A stretch of DNA of 22,230 nucleotides from Rhodoferax sp. (lineage in GTDB: Bacteria > Pseudomonadota > Gammaproteobacteria > Burkholderiales > Burkholderiaceae_C), in assembly GCA_018882485.1 (NCBI GenBank), contig VERU01000001.1, forward strand, positions 1-22,230, in the 5' to 3' direction. The notes beneath the pieces were generated by a model. The model had not been told where the DNA came from, ran no database searches, and was given only the letters and a program-made list of their open reading frames with translations. Below are positions 6,352 to 13,601 of this stretch, piece after piece (the stretch's first letter is position 1; every line of letters begins with the position of its first letter). The position numbers and the translations under genes were made by a program.

Positions 6352-8712
6352 ATGCCAGTTCCCAGCACCCCAGGCGCCTCCCCGGGCGGCGCGCAGCCGG
6401 CGCCCGGCCCAGCGGCCTGGGTGCGCCATGTGCTGCTCTGGGCCATCGGTCTGGCATCCGCCCTGGCATTGACCGTGATGATGCTGGTCGGACTGGCCCT
6501 CGCCGTGGCCTATCCCAACCTGCCGGAAATCGCCAACCTCTCCGACTACAGTCCCAAGCTGCCGCTGCGGGTGTTTTCGATCGAAGGCACCCTGATTGGC
6601 GAGTTCGGTGAGGAGCGCCGACAACTCACCCCCATCGCCCAGATCCCCAAGGTCATGATCCAGGCCGTGCTGGCCATCGAAGACGCCCGCTTTTACGAAC
6701 ACGGCGGTGTCGATTACAAGGGCATGCTGCGGGCCGCTTTGGCCAACCTGGGCCGGCTCAAGAGCCAGGGCGCATCCACCATCACCATGCAGGTGGCACG
6801 CAACGTCTACCTGTCATCGGAAAAAACCTACACCCGCAAGATCTACGAGGTGCTGCTGACCTTCAAGCTCGAACACCTGTTGAGCAAGGACCAGATCCTG
6901 GAGATCTACATGAACCAGATCTTTCTGGGCAATCGGGCGTACGGCTTTGCAGCAGCGGCAGAAGCCTACTTTGGCAAAGACCTCAAGAGCCTCTCGATCG
7001 CCGAGGCTGCCATGCTGGCCGGTCTGCCCAAGGCCCCCTCAGCCTACAACCCCATCAGCAACCCCAAACGGGCCCGTTCGCGGCAACTGCACATCATCGA
7101 GCGCATGCTGGACAACGGCTTCATCACCGAGGCCCAGGCTGCGGCAGCCAAGAAGGAAGAAATCCATGTCCGCTCCAGCTCCGACAGCAACCGGGTGCAT
7201 GCGGAATACGTGGCGGAGACGGTGCGCCAGCTCATGTTTGCCCAGTACGGCGACCTGACCTACACCCGGGGGCTGAACGTCCACACCACACTGAAGGCTT
7301 CCGACCAGGACGCTGCCTACAAGGCATTGCGGCGGGGCATCATGGACTACGAACGGCGCCAGGTCTACCGGGGCCCGGAAAAGTTCGTGTCACTCCCACC
7401 GGGCGGCCAGGAGCTGGAGGATGCGCTGGACGACGCCTTCGAAGACCATCCGGACAACGGAGATCTGCTCGCTGCGGTGGTGCTGGAGGCCGACGCCCGA
7501 CACATCACCGCCATCCGCCAGAACGGCGAGACCGTGGAGATCACGGGCGAAGGCCTCCGGCCAGCCCAATCCGGGTTGTCGGACAAGGCGCCTCCGACCA
7601 TCCGGATCCGGCGTGGCGCCCTGATCCGGGTGGTGCGTGCGGCCAAGGGGGCCTGGGAGATCACCCAGCTGCCCGAAGTGGAAGGTGCGTTCGTCGCCCT
7701 CGATCCGCGCGACGGTTCGATCCGTGCGCTGGTGGGCGGATTCGATTTCGACAAGAACAAGTTCAACCACGTGACCCAGGCCTGGCGCCAACCGGGTTCG
7801 AGCTTCAAGCCCTTCATCTACTCCGCAGCACTCGAAAAAGGCTACACGCCGGCCACCGTGGTCAACGACGCACCGCTGTTCTTCGACGCGGGTGTCACGG
7901 GCAGCCAGCCCTGGGAGCCCAAGAACTACGACGGCAAGTTCGAAGGCCCGATGTCGCTGCGCCGCGGGCTGGCGAAATCCAAGAACATGATCTCCATCCG
8001 GGTGCTTCAAGCCATCGGCGCCGGCTATGCACAGGAATGGGTGACCCGTTTCGGCTTCGAAGAGGACAAGCACCCCGCCTACCTGACCATGGCGCTGGGC
8101 GCCGGCTCGGCGACACCCATGCAGATGGCCACGGCCTATTCGGTGTTCGCCAATGGCGGCTACCGGATCAATCCCCGGCTGATCGAGCGGGTGACGGACC
8201 AGAAGGGCCGACTGCTGGCCGAGAGCAAGCCCCTGCCCCTGGACGAATCGATGCGGGCCATCGAAGCCCGCAATGCCTTCGTGATGGGCAGCCTGCTGCA
8301 GGAAGTCACCCGCAGCGGTACCGCCGCCTCCGCACAGGCCACGCTCAAACGCCCCGATCTGTACGGCAAGACGGGCACGACCAACGACTCCATGGACGCC
8401 TGGTTTGCCGGCTTCCAACCCACCTTGACCGCCATCACCTGGATCGGCTACGACACGCCGCGCAAGCTGGGCGACCGGGAAACCGGTGGCGGACTCAGCC
8501 TGCCGGTCTGGATCCGTTTCATGGAACAGGCGCTGCGCAACGTGCCGGTGGCTGAACTGCCGGTACCCGAAGGCGTGGTCAACAGCGGCGGTGAGTGGTT
8601 CTTCGACGAATTCGCGCGCGGCGGGGGGGTGCACCACCTGGGCCTGGATGACAAGCTGCCGCCGCCCGCGGGCGAAGAGAAAAAGGGGATCCTGGACCTG
8701 TTCAGAAACTGA
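6352..8712 (+). CDS. mrcA: Penicillin-binding protein 1A (bifunctional transglycosylase/transpeptidase)
   Basis: Class A PBP that polymerises lipid II and cross-links peptidoglycan on the outer face of the inner membrane. ATG 6352 gives 786 residues; the frame is open further upstream but that part lies over pilM. Order: short Pro/Ala-rich cytoplasmic tail, transmembrane helix (about 25-53), GT51 glycosyltransferase domain with catalytic Glu110 in AIEDARFYEH, an inserted OB-like segment (about 340-445), and a transpeptidase domain with S483-x-x-K486 (GSSFKPF), SKN at 543-545 and KTGT at 673-676. All catalytic motifs are intact. No clear Shine-Dalgarno is visible. The stop abuts the cyaY stop. 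Confidence 0.96.
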   Translation: MPVPSTPGASPGGAQPAPGPAAWVRHVLLWAIGLASALALTVMMLVGLALAVAYPNLPEIANLSDYSPKLPLRVFSIEGTLIGEFGEERRQLTPIAQIPKVMIQAVLAIEDARFYEHGGVDYKGMLRAALANLGRLKSQGASTITMQVARNVYLSSEKTYTRKIYEVLLTFKLEHLLSKDQILEIYMNQIFLGNRAYGFAAAAEAYFGKDLKSLSIAEAAMLAGLPKAPSAYNPISNPKRARSRQLHIIERMLDNGFITEAQAAAAKKEEIHVRSSSDSNRVHAEYVAETVRQLMFAQYGDLTYTRGLNVHTTLKASDQDAAYKALRRGIMDYERRQVYRGPEKFVSLPPGGQELEDALDDAFEDHPDNGDLLAAVVLEADARHITAIRQNGETVEITGEGLRPAQSGLSDKAPPTIRIRRGALIRVVRAAKGAWEITQLPEVEGAFVALDPRDGSIRALVGGFDFDKNKFNHVTQAWRQPGSSFKPFIYSAALEKGYTPATVVNDAPLFFDAGVTGSQPWEPKNYDGKFEGPMSLRRGLAKSKNMISIRVLQAIGAGYAQEWVTRFGFEEDKHPAYLTMALGAGSATPMQMATAYSVFANGGYRINPRLIERVTDQKGRLLAESKPLPLDESMRAIEARNAFVMGSLLQEVTRSGTAASAQATLKRPDLYGKTGTTNDSMDAWFAGFQPTLTAITWIGYDTPRKLGDRETGGGLSLPVWIRFMEQALRNVPVAELPVPEGVVNSGGEWFFDEFARGGGVHHLGLDDKLPPPAGEEKKGILDLFRN

Positions 8713-8715
8713 TCA
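8710..8715. other. Back-to-back stop codons of mrcA and cyaY
   Basis: The hexamer TGATCA contains the TGA of mrcA (plus) and the TGA of cyaY (minus) with no base between. There is thus no room for a terminator between the two convergent genes, and transcripts must overlap unless they stop within the opposite gene. Confidence 0.9.
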
Positions 8716-9042
8716 GGCCATGAAGCGCAGGGGCTGGCCCGCCTGATCGGTGGCGCACCTCGACAGCACCTCAAAGAAGTCTTCACCCGTGCGGGTATCG
8801 CGCCAGCCACCACCGTCAAACCGGTAGTGGTACCCCCCGGCACGGGCCGCCAGCCAGACCTCGTGCAACGGCTTTTGCAGGTTGATGACCACCTGGCTGC
8901 CGTTCGGGAACACCAGGGTCACCATGCCGCCCACCCGCTGGTTGTCGATGTCTGCAGACGACTCGTCGTTGATCCGGTCGCAATCGCGCTCGACAGCCCG
9001 CAGCAGCTGCTCGGCGCGGTCCATGAATTCCAGGTCGGTCAT
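8713..9042 (-). CDS. cyaY: Iron-sulfur cluster assembly regulator CyaY (bacterial frataxin)
   Basis: Bacterial frataxin, a cytoplasmic iron-binding protein that modulates the IscS/IscU iron-sulfur assembly machine. Length is 109 residues, the family size. The N-terminal helix is acidic ([19 protein letters not shown], within residues 4-22), followed by the core strand region [19 protein letters not shown] (30-48) and [15 protein letters not shown] (52-66), then the aromatic [14 protein letters not shown] part. These match the frataxin fold and its acidic ridge. It is convergent with mrcA with no bases between the stop codons and divergent from lptM with 12 bases between the starts. Confidence 0.95.
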   Translation of the reverse strand: MTDLEFMDRAEQLLRAVERDCDRINDESSADIDNQRVGGMVTLVFPNGSQVVINLQKPLHEVWLAARAGGYHYRFDGGGWRDTRTGEDFFEVLSRCATDQAGQPLRFMA

Positions 9043-9054
9043 TACAATTCCAGC

Positions 9055-9246
9055 GTGTTCCCCAGCCTGCGGATTCTAGTCAGCCTGATGCTTCTTGCCG
9101 CTGGTGCGGGCGGGCTGGTCGCCTGCGGCCAGCAGGGTCCGCTCTACCTGCCCACCGACCCAGCGGCCGCCCAGCGGGCCACGCTTCCTCAATCCCTGCT
9201 GCGGCCGCCCGCCGCCGCGGCCTCCAGCGCCCGATCCACACCATGA
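9055..9246 (+). CDS. lptM: LPS-assembly small lipoprotein LptM (YifL family)
   Basis: Small outer-membrane lipoprotein; in Escherichia coli LptM assists maturation of the LptD-LptE translocon. I chose the GTG at 9055, giving 63 residues: [10 protein letters not shown], a hydrophobic stretch, lipobox LVAC with Cys24, then the family hallmark GQQGPLYLP (25-33) and an Ala/Pro-rich tail. The only in-frame ATG (9088) would leave 12 uncharged residues before the Cys, too short for a signal peptide. The position directly before lysA, which it overlaps by ATGA, is the usual one. No Shine-Dalgarno is evident before the GTG, and a TACAAT box at 9044-9049 lies so close that the mRNA could be nearly leaderless. 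Confidence 0.8.
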   Translation: MFPSLRILVSLMLLAAGAGGLVACGQQGPLYLPTDPAAAQRATLPQSLLRPPAAAASSARSTP

Positions 9247-10559
9247 ACCCCGCGTCCACCGTCCTGCCTGGCCATCCCTTTCTCGCCTACCGCCAGGGTG
9301 CGCTGGCCCTCGAAGACGTCAACCTGTCCGAGCTGGCCGACATGCACGGCACGCCGCTGTTCGTGTACTCCAAGGCCGCGATGCTGGCGGCGCTGGCCGC
9401 CTACCAACGGGGATTCGCGGGACGCCGGGCGCACATCTGCTACGCCATGAAGGCCAACTCCACGCTGGCGGTGCTCCAGGTCTTTGCGCAGGCGGGCTGC
9501 GGCTTCGACATCGTCTCGGGCGGCGAACTGCAGCGGGTGCTGGCGGCCGGCGGCGACCCGTCGCGCACCCTGTTCTCCGGGGTCGGCAAGACGCCCGCCG
9601 AGATGCGGCAGGCCCTGGCCGCCGGCATCGGTTGCTTCAACGTTGAAAGCGAGCCCGAACTCGAACTGCTGAGCCAGGTGGCCATGGGCATGGGCCTGCG
9701 TGCTCCTGTGAGCATACGGGTCAACCCGAACATCGATGCCGGCACCCACCCCTACATCTCCACCGGTCTCAAAGGCAACAAGTTCGGCATCGCCCACGAG
9801 CGGGTACTGCAAACCTACCAGCGTGCGGCGGCGTTGCCCGGCCTGCGCGTGGTGGGCATCGACTGCCACATCGGGTCCCAGATCACCCAGGAGGCGCCCT
9901 ACCTGGACGCGATGGACCGGATGCTGGATCTGGTTCAGACCATCGAGGCCGCCGGAATCCCGATCGAGCACATCGATTTCGGCGGAGGACTGGGCATCGA
10001 CTACAACGGCGACCAGCCCCCCGCTGCCGACCGGCTGTGGGGGCGCCTGCTGGAGCGGGTGGATGCGCGTGGCTTTGGCCAACGCAAGCTCATGATCGAA
10101 CCCGGTCGGTCGCTGGTCGGCAATGCCGGCGTCTGCCTCACCGAAGTGCTGTACCTCAAGCCCGGCGAACAGAAAAACTTCTGCATCGTCGATGCCGCCA
10201 TGAACGACCTGCCGCGCCCGGCGATGTACCAGGCCTTTCACCAGATCGTGCCGCTGCAGCACGCAGATGCCGCCGCCGCGGCCGGTCTGCGCTGGGAAGT
10301 GGTCGGGCCGGTGTGCGAGAGCGGCGACTGGCTGGGTCACGACCGGGCCCTGGCGATCCGGCCCGGCGAGCGCCTGGCCGTGCTCTCGGCCGGCGCCTAC
10401 TGCATGAGCATGGCCAGCAACTACAACACCCGCAACCGGGCCGCCGAGGTGCTGGTGGATGGCGACCGCCACCACCTGATCCGCCAGCGGGAAACCGTCC
10501 TGGACCAGATCCGCCAGGAACGGCTGCCGGACTCGACCCCCGCCTCAGACGCGCGCTGA
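9243..10559 (+). CDS. lysA: Diaminopimelate decarboxylase
   Basis: PLP enzyme that decarboxylates meso-diaminopimelate to L-lysine, the last step of lysine synthesis, in the cytoplasm. Length is 438 residues. The alanine-racemase-like barrel carries the PLP lysine K70 in YAMKAN, His209 in DCHIGSQ, the phosphate-binding glycines at 247-249 and EPGRSL (286-291). The C-terminal beta domain carries the active-site Cys358 in CESGDW. All key residues are present. The start overlaps lptM by ATGA. The end overlaps the 3' end of msrQ on the other strand by 15 bases. Confidence 0.97.
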   Translation: MNPASTVLPGHPFLAYRQGALALEDVNLSELADMHGTPLFVYSKAAMLAALAAYQRGFAGRRAHICYAMKANSTLAVLQVFAQAGCGFDIVSGGELQRVLAAGGDPSRTLFSGVGKTPAEMRQALAAGIGCFNVESEPELELLSQVAMGMGLRAPVSIRVNPNIDAGTHPYISTGLKGNKFGIAHERVLQTYQRAAALPGLRVVGIDCHIGSQITQEAPYLDAMDRMLDLVQTIEAAGIPIEHIDFGGGLGIDYNGDQPPAADRLWGRLLERVDARGFGQRKLMIEPGRSLVGNAGVCLTEVLYLKPGEQKNFCIVDAAMNDLPRPAMYQAFHQIVPLQHADAAAAAGLRWEVVGPVCESGDWLGHDRALAIRPGERLAVLSAGAYCMSMASNYNTRNRAAEVLVDGDRHHLIRQRETVLDQIRQERLPDSTPASDAR

Positions 10560-11192
10560 TCCGGCATCCGCCGGCCGGGCCGCCTGACGCTGCCGCGCAT
10601 GCCAGACGATGCGCCAACCCAGCAAGCTGGCCAGCACCGCGGCGTAGACAGCCACCTCGGCAAAGTCGTTCTTGCCGGCGCGCATCCAGAAGAAGTGCAG
10701 CACCGCCAGCGGCGCCGCCAGGTACACCAGCCGGTGCAGGGCCCGCCAGCGGCGTCCGCCCAGCCACCGCACCGCGCGATCCAGGGATGTCAGGGCCAGC
10801 GGCAGCAGCAGCAGCAAGGCCAGCGATCCCACCAGGATGAAGGGCCGCCGCACGATGTCCTGCAGGATGTCAGGCAGCTCTCCTCCCATGTCGAAGAGCG
10901 CGTAGCACAGCAGGTGCACAGCTCCATGGGCAAAGGCGAACAGCCCCACCATGCGCCGAAAGCGCGCCAGCGCCGCCCAGCCCGTGAGCACCCGAAACGG
11001 CGTGACCGCCAGCGACAGACACAGCAGGCGCAGGGTCCAGTCACCGGTCGAACGGATCAGGGCCTCCGCCGGGTTGGGTCCGAGCCGGTCACCGACCGCA
11101 GCCAGGGCCAGCTGCACCAGGGGCAGGATCAGCAGGATGAAGAGGATGGGTTTGGCCGCTGGATGAACCAGCCAACGCACCGGGCCCGGCAT
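10545..11192 (-). CDS. msrQ: MsrPQ system haem-binding membrane subunit MsrQ
   Basis: Inner-membrane b-type haem protein that passes electrons from the quinone pool or cytosolic flavin to MsrP. Length is 215 residues with about six hydrophobic segments (roughly 12-34, 50-65, 80-100, 115-135, 150-168, 175-192). Candidate haem-ligand histidines lie in FAHGAVHLL, in ALHRLVYL and in AVLHFFW; spacing fits the ferric-reductase-like transmembrane family. The start ATG shares one base with the msrP stop (TGATG), so the two are coupled. The C-terminus overlaps lysA on the opposite strand. Confidence 0.95.
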   Translation of the reverse strand: MPGPVRWLVHPAAKPILFILLILPLVQLALAAVGDRLGPNPAEALIRSTGDWTLRLLCLSLAVTPFRVLTGWAALARFRRMVGLFAFAHGAVHLLCYALFDMGGELPDILQDIVRRPFILVGSLALLLLLPLALTSLDRAVRWLGGRRWRALHRLVYLAAPLAVLHFFWMRAGKNDFAEVAVYAAVLASLLGWRIVWHARQRQAARPADAGSARV

Positions 11193-12193
11193 CAGTAGTG
11201 CTTCTTCAGGTCCATACCGGCATACAGGGACCCGACCTGCGCCTCGTACCCGTTGAACATCAGGGTCTTGCGCTTTTTCGCAAACAGGCCATCCTCCCCG
11301 ATGCGGCGCTCGCTGGACTGGCTCCAGCGGGGGTGGGCCACATCCGGGTTGACGTTGGAAAAAAAGCCGTACTCGTCGGGCGCCGCCCTGTTCCAGGCGG
11401 TGACAGGCTGGCGGTCGGTGAAGCGGATCCTGACCAGACTCTTGGCACTCTTGAACCCGTATTTCCAGGGGACCACCAGACGCAGCGGCGCGCCGTTCTG
11501 GTTGGGCAGCACCTCACCGTACATGCCAAAGGCCAGCAGGGTCAGGGGGTGCAGTGCCTCGTCGAGACGCAAGCCCTCGACATATGGCCATTCCAGCACC
11601 CGGGAGCCGACGAACGGCATGGTCGCCGGGTCGGCCAGCGTGACGAACTCCACAAACTTTGCGCTGCCCAGCGGCTCAACCCGGCGCACCAGTTCCGACA
11701 GCGAATAACCGACCCAGGGAATCACCATGGACCAACCTTCGACGCAGCGCAGCCGGTAAATGCGTTCCTCCATGGGGGCCAGCCTGAGCAGGTCTTCCAG
11801 CGCATAACGGGCGGGTTTTCGGATCAGACCCTCGACCTCGACCGCCCAGGGACTGGTTCTGAGGGTGTGCGCATTGCGGGCCGGATCAGACTTGTCCGTG
11901 CCGAACTCATAGAAATTGTTGTAGGTGCTGGCGTCCTTGTAGTCGGTGACCCGCTCCATCGTCACTGCACCCGCAACGGCAGAGCGCGCACCCGGCAGCG
12001 GCGCGAGCCGGCCCGGACGCACCGTGGCAGCCTGGGCCAGGGCCTCGCGCGATGCCCAGGCCGCCAGGGTCAGCCCGGCCGCGCCACCCGCTACCTGGCG
12101 CAGCCATTCCCGGCGCTGCCGGTACACCGGCTCGGGGGTGATCTCGCTGCCCACCGGATGCTGGAACCCGTCGTCTGCCGTCTTGATCCACAT
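11192..12193 (-). CDS. msrP: Periplasmic methionine sulfoxide reductase catalytic subunit MsrP
   Basis: Molybdopterin enzyme that reduces methionine sulfoxide in periplasmic proteins. Length is 333 residues. A Tat signal is visible: QRREWLRQ with the arginine pair at 27-28, then a hydrophobic stretch to about residue 54 ending ALAQA. The molybdenum-ligating cysteine is C150 in [14 protein letters not shown]. Other conserved blocks are GFKSAKS (246-252) and the C-terminal segment [14 protein letters not shown] Shine-Dalgarno AGGAG precedes the ATG. It lies 75 bases downstream of ccsB on the same strand and is followed at once by msrQ. Confidence 0.96.
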   Translation of the reverse strand: MWIKTADDGFQHPVGSEITPEPVYRQRREWLRQVAGGAAGLTLAAWASREALAQAATVRPGRLAPLPGARSAVAGAVTMERVTDYKDASTYNNFYEFGTDKSDPARNAHTLRTSPWAVEVEGLIRKPARYALEDLLRLAPMEERIYRLRCVEGWSMVIPWVGYSLSELVRRVEPLGSAKFVEFVTLADPATMPFVGSRVLEWPYVEGLRLDEALHPLTLLAFGMYGEVLPNQNGAPLRLVVPWKYGFKSAKSLVRIRFTDRQPVTAWNRAAPDEYGFFSNVNPDVAHPRWSQSSERRIGEDGLFAKKRKTLMFNGYEAQVGSLYAGMDLKKHY

Positions 12194-12229
12194 GATGCTG
12201 GCTCCTGCGACCAGCGAGCTGGCCCGTTC

Positions 12230-12248
12230 CCCCGGTCAGGGTCCGGGG
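12230..12248 (-). other. GC-rich inverted repeat between ccsB and msrP
   Basis: A perfect 6-bp inverted repeat CCCCGG/CCGGGG with a 7-base loop in the 75-base gap. No T-tract follows on either strand, so it does not look like an intrinsic terminator. It may be a pause or mRNA-stability hairpin that separates ccsB from msrPQ. Confidence 0.4.
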
Positions 12249-12268
12249 CCCCACTGCACGCGCCTGTC

Positions 12269-13600
12269 CTAGAGCGAACCGTAGCTGTGCAGACCGCTGA
12301 GAAACATGTTCACGCCGATGAAGGCAAAGGTGGTGACCGCCAGGCCAGCCAGCGCCCACCAGGCCGCAACCGGGCCTCGAAGCCCCTTCATCAGCCGCAT
12401 GTGCAACCACGCGGCGTAGTTCAGCCAGACGATCAGCGCCCAGGTTTCCTTGGGGTCCCAGCTCCAGTAACCGCCCCAGGCCTCGGCAGCCCACAGGGCA
12501 CCGAGCACGGTGGCGATCGTGAAGAAGGCGAACCCGACCGCGATCGCCTTGTACATCACATCATCGAGCACCTCCAGGGAGGGCAGTCGCTCGGCGATGC
12601 GGCGACGCGCGAACAGGATGCCGCCGACGATCAGAGCCGCCAGGCCAAAGTAGACGGCCCAGTAGTCGCTGAGGCCACCGCTGGCCGACTTGCGAAACAC
12701 CAGCGGCTCGAAGCACAGCACCATGCCCAGCAGCCACAGCGGCAGCAGCCGCGTCCAGCGGGTCTGCACCGCCTGGTGCTTGATCAGGTACGCAAAGGCG
12801 ACCATGGCCGCCAGGGCGAACGTGCCATAGCCGATGAAATTGGCCGGCACATGCAGCTTCATCCACCAACTCTTGAGCGCAGGCACCAGGGGCTGGATCT
12901 CATGGGCTTCGCGCACCAGCGTGTACCACAGCAGAAAGCCCACCGCCGCGCTGACCACCAGCATCACGAAAGCGCCCAGTGCCCGGGTCTGGTAACGCGC
13001 TTCATAGTACAGATAGAAGGCCGCCGTCATCCAGCAAAACAGCACGAACACCTCGTACAGGTTACTGACGGGAATGTGGCCGACATCGGCGCCGATCAGG
13101 TAGCCTTCGTGCCAGCGCACCAGCGAACCCGCCAGTCCGAGGGCGATCGCCACCCAGAGCAGGCGCGAACCCAGCAGCGTCAGGGCCTGATCGCGGCCAC
13201 GCGCCAGCAGACCGCCCCAGTAGAACACCGTGCTGATGAAGAACAGCATGCTCATCCAGAGGATGGCAGACTGGCTCGACAGGAAGTACTTCAACAGGAA
13301 GCGCTGCTCGGCCTGGGCCAGGTCACCCTGGTACAGCGCAATGCCCCCCAGCGCCAGAGCGGCCACGGCGGCCATCAGGCCCTGCAGAGGCCGCCAGTGC
13401 CAACCCAGCGCCACCGCAGCCGGCCAGCAGACCAGCAACACGCCCACATCGTAGGCATCCATGGCTGACTGGTAACGCAGCAGGGCCCAGCCGGTCCCCA
13501 CCGACAGCGCCAGGGCGAACAGCCAGTCCAGGGCCGTGCGCTGACCGAAATAGCCCGGGCTGGCGGACCAGCCGATAGGGGGGGTGCTGGCAGAACTCAT
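12269..13600 (-). CDS. ccsB: System II cytochrome c maturation protein CcsB/ResC (CcsA family)
   Basis: Polytopic inner-membrane haem-handling half of the ResB-CcsB cytochrome c synthase, which exports haem and attaches it to CXXCH motifs. Length is 443 residues with many transmembrane helices. The tryptophan-rich WWD motif is WGGYWSWDPKETW (375-387). Histidines expected for haem ligation are seen at H175 (HIPVSN), H250 (LHVPANF), H400 and H438 (GLHSYG). Only one base separates it from resB, so the pair is clearly an operon. Beta-proteobacteria commonly use this system instead of CcmA-H. Annotation names vary (ccsA, ccsB, resC). Confidence 0.96.
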   Translation of the reverse strand: MSSASTPPIGWSASPGYFGQRTALDWLFALALSVGTGWALLRYQSAMDAYDVGVLLVCWPAAVALGWHWRPLQGLMAAVAALALGGIALYQGDLAQAEQRFLLKYFLSSQSAILWMSMLFFISTVFYWGGLLARGRDQALTLLGSRLLWVAIALGLAGSLVRWHEGYLIGADVGHIPVSNLYEVFVLFCWMTAAFYLYYEARYQTRALGAFVMLVVSAAVGFLLWYTLVREAHEIQPLVPALKSWWMKLHVPANFIGYGTFALAAMVAFAYLIKHQAVQTRWTRLLPLWLLGMVLCFEPLVFRKSASGGLSDYWAVYFGLAALIVGGILFARRRIAERLPSLEVLDDVMYKAIAVGFAFFTIATVLGALWAAEAWGGYWSWDPKETWALIVWLNYAAWLHMRLMKGLRGPVAAWWALAGLAVTTFAFIGVNMFLSGLHSYGSL

Positions 13601-13601
13601 G

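Noticed and set aside
7390..8637. Minus-strand open frame of 415 codons over mrcA
   Set aside because: Antisense to a fully motif-complete PBP1A; no signal, domain or ribosome site.
11198..13468. Plus-strand open frame of 756 codons over msrP and ccsB
   Set aside because: Spans two real genes on the other strand and their intergenic gap; translation is rich in Gln, His and Arg, typical of a shadow.
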